NCBI GenBank assembly: GCA_030158125.1
Contig: JAOATL010000002.1
Location: forward strand, 1-64,000
DNA length: 64,000 bases
From: Limnohabitans sp.
GTDB taxonomy: Bacteria; Pseudomonadota; Gammaproteobacteria; Burkholderiales; Burkholderiaceae_C
Direction of reading: 5' to 3'
The position numbers and the translations under genes were made by a program. The first letter of the stretch is position 1; each line of letters opens with the position of its first letter. Positions 48,565-58,361 of the stretch are shown one piece after another. The notes beneath the pieces are model-generated. The model was not told the DNA's origin. It did not search any database and worked only from the letters and a program-made list of their open reading frames with translations.

Positions 48565-49647
48565 TTGAGTCGACCTGCTTCAAAAGCCAAAAAAAGCAAA
48601 AATTCACGAAATAGACGCTCGTGGGGGGCTTTTCTGCCCCTGTTTGCTTTGTCGGTCTTGACCGTGCTAGCTGCCGCTGTGTACTGGCTTCAAAGTCCTA
48701 TGGGTTTCAAGCCTTCTTATTTGAATGCGTCACCCAGTGTTCAAGTGCTTGATTTGGCCATCGAACCAGGCACAACCCCTAAAGGCGTCGCGCAAGCGAT
48801 TGCCGATGCTGGGTCCGATGTGTCACCCAAATTGTTGCGATTGTGGTTCAGGGTCTCAGGTCAAGACAGGGCGATCAAAGCGGGCAGCTATGAATTGACC
48901 TCAGAGATGTCGCCTCGCGGTGTGCTCAACATGCTGGCTCGCGGTGAAGAAACACTCAGAACGGTCACGCTGGTGGAGGGCTGGACTTTCAAACAATTCA
49001 AACAAGCCCTGGCCAAGTCCGACAATTTAAAGGTCACCACGCAAGGCATGAGCGACGTGGAGATCATGGCGCAATTGGGTCGTCCCAATCTCCATCCAGA
49101 AGGTCGGTTTTACCCCGACACCTACACCTATGCCAAAGGTTCTACCGATTTGGCGGTGATGCAAAGAGCGCTCAAAGCCATGGACCGCCATTTGGCCAAA
49201 GTATGGAATCAAAAGAAAGCCAATTTGGTTTTAGCCCTTCCCGACGAATTGCTGATCCTGGCCAGCATCGTTGAAAAGGAAACTGGAAGGGCCAGCGATC
49301 GCTCGCATATTTCTGCAGTGTTTCACAACCGACTCAAAATGGGCATGCGTTTGCAAACAGACCCCACGGTTATTTACGGCTTGGGTGATGCGTTTGATGG
49401 CAATTTAAGGCGCGTCGATTTGCGCACCGATACGCCCTACAACACCTACACAAGAGGCGGCTTGCCCCCCACACCCATTGCGATGCCTGGAAAAGCGGCT
49501 TTGTTGGCAGCCATCGATCCTGCGCCTTCCAACGCCATTTATTTTGTGGCCAAAGGCGATGGCACCAGCCACTTCAGTCAATCGCTGAACGAGCACAATA
49601 ACGCGGTGAACAAATACCAACGCGGTTTATCCAAACAGGGACAATGA
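48565..49647 (+). CDS. mltG: Endolytic murein transglycosylase MltG
   Basis: A 360-residue membrane-anchored enzyme that cuts nascent peptidoglycan and ends strand elongation. A basic N-terminus is followed by one membrane segment (about 22-44). The YceG domain contains the catalytic glutamate in LILASIVEKETGR (about 229-241), RLQTDPTVIYGLG and YNTYTRGGLPPTPI. The start is TTG 48565 with AAAGGA at 48551-48556, since no suitable ATG precedes the membrane segment. It leads a run of mltG-tmk-holB-tatD-ankyrin with spacings from overlap to 3 bases. Confidence 0.95.
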   Translation: MSRPASKAKKSKNSRNRRSWGAFLPLFALSVLTVLAAAVYWLQSPMGFKPSYLNASPSVQVLDLAIEPGTTPKGVAQAIADAGSDVSPKLLRLWFRVSGQDRAIKAGSYELTSEMSPRGVLNMLARGEETLRTVTLVEGWTFKQFKQALAKSDNLKVTTQGMSDVEIMAQLGRPNLHPEGRFYPDTYTYAKGSTDLAVMQRALKAMDRHLAKVWNQKKANLVLALPDELLILASIVEKETGRASDRSHISAVFHNRLKMGMRLQTDPTVIYGLGDAFDGNLRRVDLRTDTPYNTYTRGGLPPTPIAMPGKAALLAAIDPAPSNAIYFVAKGDGTSHFSQSLNEHNNAVNKYQRGLSKQGQ

Positions 49648-49650
49648 TCT

Positions 49651-50283
49651 ATGAAGTCGGCCTGGTTTATCAGTTTTGAAGGCATTGATGGTGCTGGAAA
49701 ATCAACCCATATCGAAGGTCTGGCGCAGTGGTTCAAAAGCCGCGGCCATGTGGTGACCCTCACGCGCGAACCTGGTGGTACGCCCTTGGCGGAAAAGTTT
49801 CGTGAATTGGCGCTGCACGAAAGCATGGACCCTTTAACGGAAGCTTTGCTTATGTTTGCAGCAAGACGCGAGCACTTGGTTCAAGTCATCGAGCCTGCAT
49901 TGGCAAGGGGCGAAGTGGTTTTATGTGATCGATTTACAGATGCCACTTTTGCTTACCAAGGCGGTGGCCGTGGTTTTGATTGGAACGTGCTGAAAGCACT
50001 TGAGCAAATGGTTCAAAAAGTTCCTGCAACAACGCTTCGCCAGCCTGATCTGACCATTTGGTTTGATTTAGACCCAGCCGTCGCTGCACAACGTTTGAGT
50101 ACAGCTCGCGTGCCTGACAAGTTTGAATCTCAGCCTCAATCATTTTTCCAAGCCGTCCGTGATGGCTACGCCAAACGCATGCAGGAATCACCCTCGCGCT
50201 TTGCACAAATTGCGGCCGATCAGTCGCGTGAAGGCGTCTGGTCAGAGGTCTTGAAGGCCGTTGAATTGGCTTACTCAAAATGA
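49651..50283 (+). CDS. tmk: Thymidylate kinase
   Basis: A 210-residue kinase that phosphorylates dTMP to dTDP. The P-loop [11 protein letters not shown] is at about residues 8-18. The DR motif is [16 protein letters not shown] (about 94-109). The LID region with [10 protein letters not shown] follows. It begins 3 bases after mltG and overlaps holB by 4 bases (ATGA). Confidence 0.97.
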   Translation: MKSAWFISFEGIDGAGKSTHIEGLAQWFKSRGHVVTLTREPGGTPLAEKFRELALHESMDPLTEALLMFAARREHLVQVIEPALARGEVVLCDRFTDATFAYQGGGRGFDWNVLKALEQMVQKVPATTLRQPDLTIWFDLDPAVAAQRLSTARVPDKFESQPQSFFQAVRDGYAKRMQESPSRFAQIAADQSREGVWSEVLKAVELAYSK

Positions 50284-51284
50284 CCGCAACAGCATCTTGG
50301 ATTCAAAAGCAAAGTTTGGCCTTGTTGTCCCAGCAAGGTCATGCTTGGTTGTTGCAAGGTCCATCGGGATTGGGCCAATATGAGTTGGCCACGTCGATGG
50401 TCAGCGCATGGTTGTGTGAGTCAGAGACGGCGCTTTCTCAAGGTGCTTGTGGTCATTGCGGCAGTTGTCATGCTTTGAGTGTGCACACCCATGCCGACTT
50501 GATGGTGCTGATGCCAGAAACCATTTTGCTGGAATTGGGATGGCCCTTGAGCGAAAAAGCCCAATCTGAAATTGACAACAAAACGCGCAAACCCAGCAAA
50601 GAAATCCGCATCGAGGCCATGCGCGATGCCATTGAATTTTCACAGCGTACCAATGCACGCGGCAGAGGGAAGGCCGTTTTGGTTTTCCCGGCTGAGCGCA
50701 TGAACCATGTCACGGCCAATGCGCTGCTTAAAACTTTGGAAGAGCCGCCAGGCGATGTGAAGTTTGTCTTGGCCACTGAAGCAGCGCATCAGTTGCTTCC
50801 TACCATTCGCAGCCGATGCTTGATACATACAATGGCATGGCCTTCTGAAACAGAAGCAGTTCAATGGTTGGAAACGCAATCACTCTCGAAGGATGACGCT
50901 ATCGCTTTGCTCAAAGCTGCAGGGGGGCGACCTGATGAAGTCCTGAAGCAACGCACTTTGGGGCAGTCAATGCAATGGTGGTCAAAATTTCCCAAGGCCA
51001 TGTTGGCGGGAGATGCCAGCTATTGCTCCGACTTACCAGCTTCTGAAGTCATTGATGCGCTTCAAAAACTGTGTCACGATTTATTGATGCTTCAAACGCA
51101 AGCGACATTGCGTTATTTCAATGAAGCAGATCTACCCAAGCTCAAAGTTTCATCAGCGCAACTCACGGCTTGGTTCAAGCGTTTGTCGCAGGCTGCCAAA
51201 ACGTCTGAGCATCCTTTCAACGCGGGCTTGATGCTTGAAGCCCTTTGCACTGAAGCACGTGAAGTGCTGAACAGCGCCACTTAG
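50280..51284 (+). CDS. holB: DNA polymerase III subunit delta'
   Basis: A 334-residue clamp-loader subunit of the replicative polymerase. An AAA+ fold is seen with a degenerate P-loop ([13 protein letters not shown], lacking the Lys of Walker A, as is normal for delta'). The zinc module [18 protein letters not shown] is at about residues 59-76, and [18 protein letters not shown] carries the sensor region. Its start overlaps tmk and its stop is directly followed by the tatD start. The C-terminal domain is less conserved. Confidence 0.94.
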   Translation: MTATASWIQKQSLALLSQQGHAWLLQGPSGLGQYELATSMVSAWLCESETALSQGACGHCGSCHALSVHTHADLMVLMPETILLELGWPLSEKAQSEIDNKTRKPSKEIRIEAMRDAIEFSQRTNARGRGKAVLVFPAERMNHVTANALLKTLEEPPGDVKFVLATEAAHQLLPTIRSRCLIHTMAWPSETEAVQWLETQSLSKDDAIALLKAAGGRPDEVLKQRTLGQSMQWWSKFPKAMLAGDASYCSDLPASEVIDALQKLCHDLLMLQTQATLRYFNEADLPKLKVSSAQLTAWFKRLSQAAKTSEHPFNAGLMLEALCTEAREVLNSAT

Positions 51285-52097
51285 ATGTATACCGATTCCC
51301 ATTGCCATTTGTCTTTTCCTGAGCTCGTCTCTCAGTTGCCAGACATCCGTCAAAAAATGCACGAAGCCAATGTGACGCGTGCGTTGTGCATTTGCACCAC
51401 GATGGAAGAGTTTGACAACGTGCATGCACTTGCCACGAACTACGATAACTTTTGGAGTACCGTGGGTGTTCACCCAGACAACGAGGACATCTACGAACCT
51501 TCGGTGGCTGATTTGGTTCAAAAAGCCAATTTGCCACGCGTTGTGGCCATTGGAGAAACGGGTCTTGATTATTACCAAATGGAAGCGCGCAAAGGCGGTC
51601 GCACCATTCAGGACCTGGAATGGCAGAGGGATCGTTTCAGAACGCATATTAGAGCTGCACGGGCAGTCAATTTACCCATGGTGATCCACACCCGCGCCTC
51701 CTCAGACGACACTTTGCGAATCCTCAAAGAAGAGGGTGAAGTAGGGGACGCAAACAGTGCAGGGGGGGTCTTTCACTGTTTTACAGAATCGATGGCGGTG
51801 GCCAAGGCTGCCCTTGATTTGGGCTTTTACATCTCTTTTTCTGGCATTTTGACCTTCAAAACAGCCCAAGAACTGCGTGACGTTGCAGCCTGGATGCCCT
51901 TGGAACGCATGCTGATAGAAACGGACAGCCCCTATTTGGCACCAGTGCCGTACCGCGGAAAGACCAACAATCCGTCTTATGTGCCTTTTGTGGCCAGATT
52001 GCTGGCTGAGTTGCGCGGAACGTCACCTGAAGCGATGGGCGAGTTGACCAGTCACAATTTTGATCGTCTTTTCTCTAAAATTAAAGTGGCATCATGA
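51285..52097 (+). CDS. tatD: TatD family deoxyribonuclease
   Basis: A 270-residue metal-dependent hydrolase (TIM barrel) with 3'-5' DNase activity in characterised members. Metal ligands are His6 and His8 in DSHCHLSF, the Glu in AIGETGLDYY, His in MVIHTRASSD, His in VFHCFTES and Asp in LIETDSPYLAPVPYRGK. It starts with no gap after holB and overlaps the ankyrin gene by 4 bases. Confidence 0.95.
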   Translation: MYTDSHCHLSFPELVSQLPDIRQKMHEANVTRALCICTTMEEFDNVHALATNYDNFWSTVGVHPDNEDIYEPSVADLVQKANLPRVVAIGETGLDYYQMEARKGGRTIQDLEWQRDRFRTHIRAARAVNLPMVIHTRASSDDTLRILKEEGEVGDANSAGGVFHCFTESMAVAKAALDLGFYISFSGILTFKTAQELRDVAAWMPLERMLIETDSPYLAPVPYRGKTNNPSYVPFVARLLAELRGTSPEAMGELTSHNFDRLFSKIKVAS

Positions 52098-52783
52098 TAG
52101 ATTTCATTGATAGAAGTAACTTTAAAAAATTGAAAAAGCTTGTTGTTTTTATTTGTTTTTCTTTAAACTCTCTTTTGTCGATTGCTGGGTCCTATGAGGA
52201 CTTTTTCAGCGCCCTTCAAAGCGATCAAGTTAAAGTCGTTTCTAGCTTGCTAAATCGGGGTTTTGATCCCAATACAGTCAATTTAAAAGCTGAACCTGCG
52301 TTGCTGACCGCATTGAATGTGGGCGCATTGACCAGTGCAGAGGTTTTGATTCGCCATCCCAAGATCAATGTCAATGTTCGCAATGCACATGACGAAACGC
52401 CATTGATGCTGGCTTGCCTCAAAGGACAGGTAGTTTTGGCGAAGTTGTTAATTTCGCGACACGCCGATATCAACCAGCCTGGGTGGACGCCTTTGCATTA
52501 CGCTGCAACTGGTGGGCATGTTGAACTGATTCAAATGTTGCTTGAAGAAAGTGCTTATATTGATGCGGAATCTCCAAATGGCACCACGCCATTGATGATG
52601 GCCGCACGTTATGGCTCAGCGAAGGTAACTCAGCAGTTAATTGACGAAGGTGCTGATCTTCATATTAAGAACCAACTAGGCTTAACAGCTTTGGATTTCG
52701 CAAAGCAAGGCAATCGTACAGATGCTTTGGAAATCATCTCTAAGGCAATCAGCCAAGTCAAAACTGATAAAAAGACTCAATAA
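52094..52783 (+). CDS. Secreted ankyrin-repeat protein
   Basis: A 229-residue protein with a lysine-rich N-region and hydrophobic core (about 12-31, ending SIAGSYE) that looks like a signal peptide, followed by about five ankyrin repeats (for example DETPLMLACLKGQVVLAKLL, TPLHYAATGGHVELIQMLL and TTPLMMAARYGSAKVTQQLI). Ankyrin repeats mediate protein binding, and the partner is unknown. The 5' part is more AT-rich than the rest of the window, which fits its lysine and hydrophobic content. It is the last gene of the mltG run. Confidence 0.9.
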   Translation: MIDFIDRSNFKKLKKLVVFICFSLNSLLSIAGSYEDFFSALQSDQVKVVSSLLNRGFDPNTVNLKAEPALLTALNVGALTSAEVLIRHPKINVNVRNAHDETPLMLACLKGQVVLAKLLISRHADINQPGWTPLHYAATGGHVELIQMLLEESAYIDAESPNGTTPLMMAARYGSAKVTQQLIDEGADLHIKNQLGLTALDFAKQGNRTDALEIISKAISQVKTDKKTQ

Positions 52784-52940
52784 GGTATCGAGCTTGGGGA
52801 TGAACCAATTTTTCGGCCTTAGGACCAGTTCCATTCGTTCTATTAACTTCATACGATGTATATTATGTTAAGTAAGGTGTGGAAGCAAAGAAGCAAACAG
52901 TTAAATGGCAAGCCAAAGATATACATTGGAAATCAGCTAA

Positions 52941-52968
52941 AACAAAAATGGCCCTTTTCAGGGCCATC
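52941..52968 (-). terminator. Intrinsic terminator for the acylase operon
   Basis: ATGGCCC (52948-52954) and GGGCCAT (52961-52967) form a perfect 7-bp stem with a 6-base loop. Read on the minus strand it is followed by five consecutive U residues from 52948 to 52944. It lies just after the acylase stop at 52975. Confidence 0.88.
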
Positions 52969-52974
52969 TTCGTC

Positions 52975-55455
52975 TCAAGGATTAAGTTGCAGAACCTGTG
53001 TGGGGCCCGTTGTCATCATCCTCAGGGGTCTGTACTTCACTTGACCCCATTCATCCTTCATGTCTTGGTACCTTGGCGAAAATGGATGGCCACTTTGACC
53101 TGTCTGATAAATGAAAGCAGACTCATCCAAATTGGCCAAGTCGTACACCGCCCGCATCGACGCAGCGTGACGTGTGGCAAAAGGCACGGTGGCGCTGCTG
53201 GTCCAATACTGACCCACGTTGACCGTAAAGGCATCACCGCCACTGGGGCCTGAAACATCAAAAAATGATGCCAACGCTTTCACGTTACCAAACGGCTTGT
53301 GGGCACTGAGTGCTGGATGCGCACGACCCCAGTTCCATGTAGAGACTTTGTCGCCTTGCATCGCCACAATTTTGTCCAATGCCGTATCGAGTGCTTTGTT
53401 CATCAAAGTTTGGCATCCAGCATCACCACACCAAGCTTTATCTTGCGTGGCCAAAACACCTTCAACTGCTGGACGGAAGGCTCGTTTCCCAAACAAGGCT
53501 TTGAAACGGGTTTCACCCAACTTAGGAAGCAGGATGGCGCGCGTCACCTCATCAATCCAAACGGCATAAATGAGCGCACCTGCAGAATCACGCGTCATGT
53601 CACCTTTGAAGGATTTCAACAAAGGCAATGCCTCAGCAGCCTTGGCGTGCTGTGACGTTAAGGTTTGTAAATAAGGCAACAAGCGATCTGCGGCCAACGA
53701 GTGAACGTCGGCTTGAATGCTTTTCATGTTGCTGGCATCCAATTTAGTCCCCGCAGACAAGAGTTGTGCAATGCGATCAAAGCGCTCTGGTCCGGTCCAG
53801 TCATTGGTCAGGAATTGCGAATAGCCAGGGGGCAAAATCTTTTGATTGGCCGTGGCATGCCACCCACGTTTTTCGATGTCAACTTGCGACACCTCTGGCG
53901 TTTGGTCATAAGGTATCCAAGACTGCCAGTCGTATTGAGCCAGCCAACCTGGCGCAGGCACCATACCTTGCAAATCGTTGGCAGATGAACGCACAGGCAC
54001 TTTGCCTGCCGCTTTGAACAGAACATGACCGCCCTTGTCTGCCATCACAACACTTTGCATGGGCGAATGGTTCTTAGAAAAAGCCTGACGCAACTCCGCA
54101 ACCGATGTGGCGAAATTAGCCTCCATACCGGCCACAATGGTTTGATTGTCAACATCCAATGCCGTCCAGCGCAGTGCCATGGCGTATTTGTCCATGTTCA
54201 AAAACTGGGCGTAAGCCGGCTGAACATCAGAAATGACGGGACCATGACGCGTGGTGCGAACCTTGATGTTCACATCGCCCTGCCCTTTAACTTTGATCAC
54301 TTCATCGCGCGTTTCAAAGGCTTGCTGACCCGTTGGGGTGCGGTAGTTGTCTTTGCCTTCAAGGGCTTCTAGATACAAATCTTGAACGTCAGGACCCGTG
54401 TTGGTAAATCCCCAAGCCGCTTGGTTGGTGCGGCCTAAGACAACAAAGGGTAAGCCTGGCAATGTGGCACCCACCACGTCTAAAGCACCGTGCGCTTGTC
54501 CATCTGCAAATTTGCCAGCAGGTGCATGCATGCCAGCAAAATACCAAACGGCGGGGGCACTCAATCCCAAGTGCGGATCGTTGGCCAATAAAGGCAAACC
54601 TGATTTGGTATTGTTGCCAGGCAGCACCCAGTTGTTGCTGCCCTTGCCTTCCAGCACGCCGATGTCTAAGGTACTAGATGCCAACAGTTGTTGCGTGGCC
54701 AAGGCTTGCGCTTGAGACGTTTTTTTTGGGGCATACACACCGAGACTTTTGTAGAGCGCTGCAATGTCTACTTGGGTCCCGCGCGCTTCACCTGGATAAG
54801 GCGGCAACAATTTCCAAAGATCTTCTGTATTTAAAGTTTGCATGGCCATCAGGCGTGCAAACTCGTTGCCCCAGTTACCCCCTAAATCTAAGGCCATCAT
54901 CAGTGCCCAACCCACACTGTCAACAGCTGTCCAAGGCTTCATTGCCTTAGATGGGTTGATGCCTAAAATGACAAACTCTGGGGCACGCCACTGCGCACTT
55001 GCGTAACCCGCTTGAACACCTTCGGCATAAGCTTCTAGGGCTTTTTGGGTATTGGGTGGCAACTTGTCAAATTGAGCTTGCGCCGCTTTCATGATGCCTA
55101 AAGTGCGCATCAGTTTGTCTGTTTCTAAGGTGGGCGCACCCAACCATTCAGACAACTCACCATGCATCACTTGGCGATTGAAAGCCATTTGCCAACCACG
55201 CTCTTGCGCATGAACATAGCCGATAGCACGCCATGCATCCATGGGTGTCTTGGCATGAATGTGTGTCACGTCGGATGCATCGCGTTTGATCTCAACGCCC
55301 GCAGACAAGCCCTTGAGAGGTGCTTCGCCCGACAAAGGCGCCATAGAACGCAACAGATAAATTTGAAAAGCCCCAAACGCTGAAAGACCAAGCAATACCA
55401 GCACCAAGACAGAGCGCAACAACCATTGGCTCCAACGTATCGATTGACGTGTCAT
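52975..55455 (-). CDS. Penicillin acylase family protein (Ntn hydrolase)
   Basis: An 826-residue precursor. A membrane segment or uncleaved signal (about 12-35) places it in the envelope. The autoprocessing site is seen at GKGSNNWVLPG with nucleophile Ser273, so maturation would give an alpha chain of about 270 residues and a beta chain of about 550. GSNNW is the classical start of the beta chain in penicillin G acylase and in acyl-homoserine lactone acylases such as PvdQ and QuiP. The substrate cannot be told apart from sequence. ATG 55455 shares a base with the upstream stop, so it is coupled to the LD-carboxypeptidase gene. Confidence 0.92.
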   Translation of the reverse strand: MTRQSIRWSQWLLRSVLVLVLLGLSAFGAFQIYLLRSMAPLSGEAPLKGLSAGVEIKRDASDVTHIHAKTPMDAWRAIGYVHAQERGWQMAFNRQVMHGELSEWLGAPTLETDKLMRTLGIMKAAQAQFDKLPPNTQKALEAYAEGVQAGYASAQWRAPEFVILGINPSKAMKPWTAVDSVGWALMMALDLGGNWGNEFARLMAMQTLNTEDLWKLLPPYPGEARGTQVDIAALYKSLGVYAPKKTSQAQALATQQLLASSTLDIGVLEGKGSNNWVLPGNNTKSGLPLLANDPHLGLSAPAVWYFAGMHAPAGKFADGQAHGALDVVGATLPGLPFVVLGRTNQAAWGFTNTGPDVQDLYLEALEGKDNYRTPTGQQAFETRDEVIKVKGQGDVNIKVRTTRHGPVISDVQPAYAQFLNMDKYAMALRWTALDVDNQTIVAGMEANFATSVAELRQAFSKNHSPMQSVVMADKGGHVLFKAAGKVPVRSSANDLQGMVPAPGWLAQYDWQSWIPYDQTPEVSQVDIEKRGWHATANQKILPPGYSQFLTNDWTGPERFDRIAQLLSAGTKLDASNMKSIQADVHSLAADRLLPYLQTLTSQHAKAAEALPLLKSFKGDMTRDSAGALIYAVWIDEVTRAILLPKLGETRFKALFGKRAFRPAVEGVLATQDKAWCGDAGCQTLMNKALDTALDKIVAMQGDKVSTWNWGRAHPALSAHKPFGNVKALASFFDVSGPSGGDAFTVNVGQYWTSSATVPFATRHAASMRAVYDLANLDESAFIYQTGQSGHPFSPRYQDMKDEWGQVKYRPLRMMTTGPTQVLQLNP

Positions 55456-56363
55456 TAAATGTGTCCCCAAACTAAAAAGGCATCTCGACCTTCGGTGGCT
55501 AAATCAACTTTGGCCCCAATAGGCAAAAGAACTTTGGTAGGTACATGGCCAAAAGGAAGGCCCGTGAGCACTGGAATTTTGAGCTGCGTGCGCAATCTGT
55601 CGATGACCGTTTTCAACTTAAAACCTTTGTCGTGTGGCACCAATTTATAGGATGTAAATTGCCCAAACACAATGGCTTTTTGTTGCTGCAAAACGCCAGC
55701 ATTGATGAGCTGTGTCAACATCCGCTCCACTTTATAGGGATGCTCGCCAACATCTTCTAAAAACAAAACACCACCTCTGACCCCTGGAAAATAGGGGGTA
55801 CCGAGCAAGGACGTGAGTACCGCTAAATTTCCGCCCCACAAAACTGCATTGTTCACTTTCACAGGTTTGACCGTGTCGATCGCTGGCAATCGCCACCCTG
55901 TACCCTCCCCCTGCTCTAAACACAAATCATCAAAGCAGGCCTGCATGATGTCATCTGGTTCGTTTTTGGGGCCGAAATCTTCACCCAAAGCTGGGCCTTG
56001 CCAAGTGATCCGTTGTGTCTTGGCATAGACCGCCAGCTGAAACGCGGTGAAATCTGACAATCCTACAAACTGTGTGCCTTTGTCGATGGCCTTGGCAATG
56101 GCTTTGTAAGGCAAGTTGGACATCAAACGTGTCAGGCCATAACCCCCACGAGAAATCATGGCGATGTCGGCGCCACTGGCTGCTGCACGTGCGATGGCGT
56201 TGACACGTGTCTCGTCGTCTCCCGCAAATCGCATGCTGCTGCTGAGCGCATCAACATCGATCTCGACTTGATGACCTTGCGCTTGAAGACGTTTGATGCC
56301 ACGCTTGAATGCGGCTTTGTCGCGTACGGCACTGGACGGTGAAAAAATGTAAATGTGGCTCAT
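55455..56363 (-). CDS. ldcA: LD-carboxypeptidase (S66 family)
   Basis: A 302-residue serine peptidase of the LdcA/MccF family. It removes the terminal D-alanine from tetrapeptides during murein recycling, or cleaves related peptide-nucleotides such as microcin C7. GGYGLTRL (about 94-101) and FVGLSDFTAF with the nucleophilic serine (about 121) are followed by the glutamate in VLFLEDVGEHPYK and the histidine in LPFGHVPTKVLLPIGAKV. There is no signal peptide. It overlaps the upstream TadA fusion gene by 4 bases. Confidence 0.9.
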   Translation of the reverse strand: MSHIYIFSPSSAVRDKAAFKRGIKRLQAQGHQVEIDVDALSSSMRFAGDDETRVNAIARAAASGADIAMISRGGYGLTRLMSNLPYKAIAKAIDKGTQFVGLSDFTAFQLAVYAKTQRITWQGPALGEDFGPKNEPDDIMQACFDDLCLEQGEGTGWRLPAIDTVKPVKVNNAVLWGGNLAVLTSLLGTPYFPGVRGGVLFLEDVGEHPYKVERMLTQLINAGVLQQQKAIVFGQFTSYKLVPHDKGFKLKTVIDRLRTQLKIPVLTGLPFGHVPTKVLLPIGAKVDLATEGRDAFLVWGHI

Positions 56364-57742
56364 GAGTTTGGTAATTTGTAATGCTGGATAGCAGCTTCAG
56401 CGATGGATTGTCCATGTTCTTGAACAAAATGCCCAGCTTCAGCAAGACGCAAAGGTTCCGGGCAATTGCGAATTGTTTTGTGCAAGTCGCGCATCACCGG
56501 CTCTCCAAGGACGGGGTCTTGCATGCCAATGGCCATGAGGGATTGACCACGCCAATCGTGACGCCAAAATTCAGCGGCTTGCCGTGAAATGTCTGCACCC
56601 GGGCTGTTCGCATGCTCGGGGACCATTTGCGGAAATGCATGCAATGCAGCACGATGGCCTTTGTCGATAAATGGCCGGTTGTAAGCCATTGCTTCAGCTG
56701 ATGACAAATGCTGATTACCGCGTGCAAACAATTGGCCCACATCAAAATCGGGCTTGTCTTTGCACCATGCACGCCAGCTTAAAAAGCCATCTGATAACGC
56801 TGTCTCTCCGGTACGCAATGTGGTGTTCATCGCCAACAAACCAACGAATCTTTCAGGCATGGCCATGGGCAATGTCAAACCCAAAATGCCCCCCCAATCT
56901 TGAACCACCAAAACGATGTTGCGCAGATTCAAGCTTTCAATGAATTCCAGTAAAACTTGTCTGTGAAATTCAAAGGTGTGCGCTGTTGGTTTTTTCAACT
57001 TGTCACTTTTTCCAAAGCCGATTAAATCTGGGGCAACCACGCGTTGCCCTTGCTGTGTGAAAACAGGAATCATCTTGCGATACAAATAACTCCACGCAGG
57101 ATTGCCATGCAAGCACAAATAGGTCAGTTGTTGGGCGTTGCACACCGAGGGGTTTTCATCGAGGTAATGCATTCGCAGACCATTCAGGGTAGCCAAGTCA
57201 GCCACGTAATGCGCTTGCCAAGGGTAGTCAGGCAGTTCATCAAACCACTCATCCGGCGGTCTTAGCGCATCCTCTCGCAAGGGGTTGGCGTTGATGCGTT
57301 TTGGTTTGAAAAAAGCTTTCAGCAACTCGCGACATTCAAGTGCCATCACACCGCGCGTAACTTTCGTTTGGTGATTGAGCGATGCATTGGCAAAGACATC
57401 TAGCACCGAACCTGCTGCGCCGGTTCTCGGTTCTGATGCGCCGTAGACCACGCTGGAAAGGCGGGCATTGACAACGGCCCCTGCACACATGGTGCAAGGT
57501 TCTAATGTGACGTACAAGGTGCAATCTTCTAAGCGGTAGTTGCCAAGCGTTTGCGCCGCATCACGAATGGCCATCACTTCCGCATGTGCCGTTGGATCAT
57601 GCAAGCCAATGGGGCCATTTTTCCCTCGACCTACAATTTGGCCATCCTTCACCACCACAGCGCCAACTGGCACTTCGCCCGCGTCACCGGCTTGTTTGGC
57701 CAAATTGATGGCTTCTTGCATCCATTGCGTGTCTGCAGTCAT
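56360..57742 (-). CDS. tadA: Fusion: tRNA adenosine deaminase TadA + haloalkane dehalogenase
   Basis: A 460-residue protein with two complete domains. Residues 1 to about 155 are TadA, which deaminates A34 to inosine in tRNA-Arg(ACG), with zinc ligands His53, Cys83 and Cys86 (TLEPCTMCAGAVV) and proton shuttle Glu55 in TAHAEVM. Residues about 158-460 are a haloalkane dehalogenase of the DhlA-like subfamily. They show HGNPAWSYLYRKMIPVF, nucleophile Asp282 and halide-site Trp283 in VVQDWGG, Trp323 in FLSWRAW, acid Asp409 in AIGMQDPVLG, and base His438 in AGHFVQEHG. TadA is essential, so the fusion ties a dehalogenase to an indispensable gene. No stop or frameshift separates the two. ATG 57742 overlaps the PaiB-like gene. 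Confidence 0.92.
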   Translation of the reverse strand: MTADTQWMQEAINLAKQAGDAGEVPVGAVVVKDGQIVGRGKNGPIGLHDPTAHAEVMAIRDAAQTLGNYRLEDCTLYVTLEPCTMCAGAVVNARLSSVVYGASEPRTGAAGSVLDVFANASLNHQTKVTRGVMALECRELLKAFFKPKRINANPLREDALRPPDEWFDELPDYPWQAHYVADLATLNGLRMHYLDENPSVCNAQQLTYLCLHGNPAWSYLYRKMIPVFTQQGQRVVAPDLIGFGKSDKLKKPTAHTFEFHRQVLLEFIESLNLRNIVLVVQDWGGILGLTLPMAMPERFVGLLAMNTTLRTGETALSDGFLSWRAWCKDKPDFDVGQLFARGNQHLSSAEAMAYNRPFIDKGHRAALHAFPQMVPEHANSPGADISRQAAEFWRHDWRGQSLMAIGMQDPVLGEPVMRDLHKTIRNCPEPLRLAEAGHFVQEHGQSIAEAAIQHYKLPNS

Positions 57743-58359
57743 GCCACCATTCCGAGGCGACGCATCCAAAGTGCAAGCTGCTTCTCTGACGCATTGCCAG
57801 CAATGTATTTTGCAAACATCGCAGCATGTGATTCAGGTCGATGTTGGTTCAACTTAACTTTGGTTTGTATTTCTATGATCGACATGTCAAAGGCCGCAAT
57901 GGCATTCAACATGGATTGGGTGAATGTGTCAGGCAATGAACGCCACTGATCTGCGTAAGCTGGTTCGTGGTCTGAAATCAATTGTTTCAGCAGGGCATCT
58001 TTGGCCACTTCACCTTCTAAAAGCGTCACCTTGACTTTGACATGCACCGCCAAATAACTCCATGTAGGGACTTTCACCAGATCTGGATAAACAGACGGTG
58101 ACATGTAGGCCTGAGGGCCCACAAATGTCAAAAGTGCTTCAGGCCGCTTGCTCAAAAAATTGGCGTGAGGATTGCTTTTGGCCACGTGTCCTAACAAAAC
58201 ATCTTGTTGTGGGTCTTCGGCATGCGCCATCAATTTGACAGGCAGGTGCGTGACAAATGGAAAGCCGACATCGTCATTGGAGATCAAACTGGCAAACGGG
58301 TGTTCGCGAATGATGCTTCTGGCGTGCGCCGGATGGTCGAATTGTTTGGGAAGGTACAT
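57739..58359 (-). CDS. FMN-binding split-barrel protein, PaiB-like
   Basis: A 206-residue protein of the PaiB family. The start MYLPKQFDHPAHARSIIREH and the FMN-binding beta-barrel segment PFASLISNDDVGFPFVTHLP are typical, as is TWSYLAVHVKVKV near residue 110. PaiB of Bacillus acts as a negative regulator of degradative enzyme synthesis. Most homologues are simply flavin proteins, so a regulatory role is not certain. ATG 58359, after the previous stop, is preferred over TTG 58365. It is within a minus-strand operon that continues with the TadA fusion. Confidence 0.88.
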   Translation of the reverse strand: MYLPKQFDHPAHARSIIREHPFASLISNDDVGFPFVTHLPVKLMAHAEDPQQDVLLGHVAKSNPHANFLSKRPEALLTFVGPQAYMSPSVYPDLVKVPTWSYLAVHVKVKVTLLEGEVAKDALLKQLISDHEPAYADQWRSLPDTFTQSMLNAIAAFDMSIIEIQTKVKLNQHRPESHAAMFAKYIAGNASEKQLALWMRRLGMVA

Positions 58360-58361
58360 GG

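Noticed and set aside
50280..51284. Missing Walker A lysine in HolB (PSGLGQYEL)
   Set aside because: The delta' subunit is normally a non-hydrolysing AAA+ member with a degenerate P-loop, so this is expected and not an oddity, unlike the LivF-like case.
54637..54639. Penicillin acylase homology read as beta-lactam resistance
   Set aside because: The GSNNW nucleophile site only defines the Ntn-hydrolase superfamily; many members cleave acyl-homoserine lactones or other amides, so no resistance role can be claimed.
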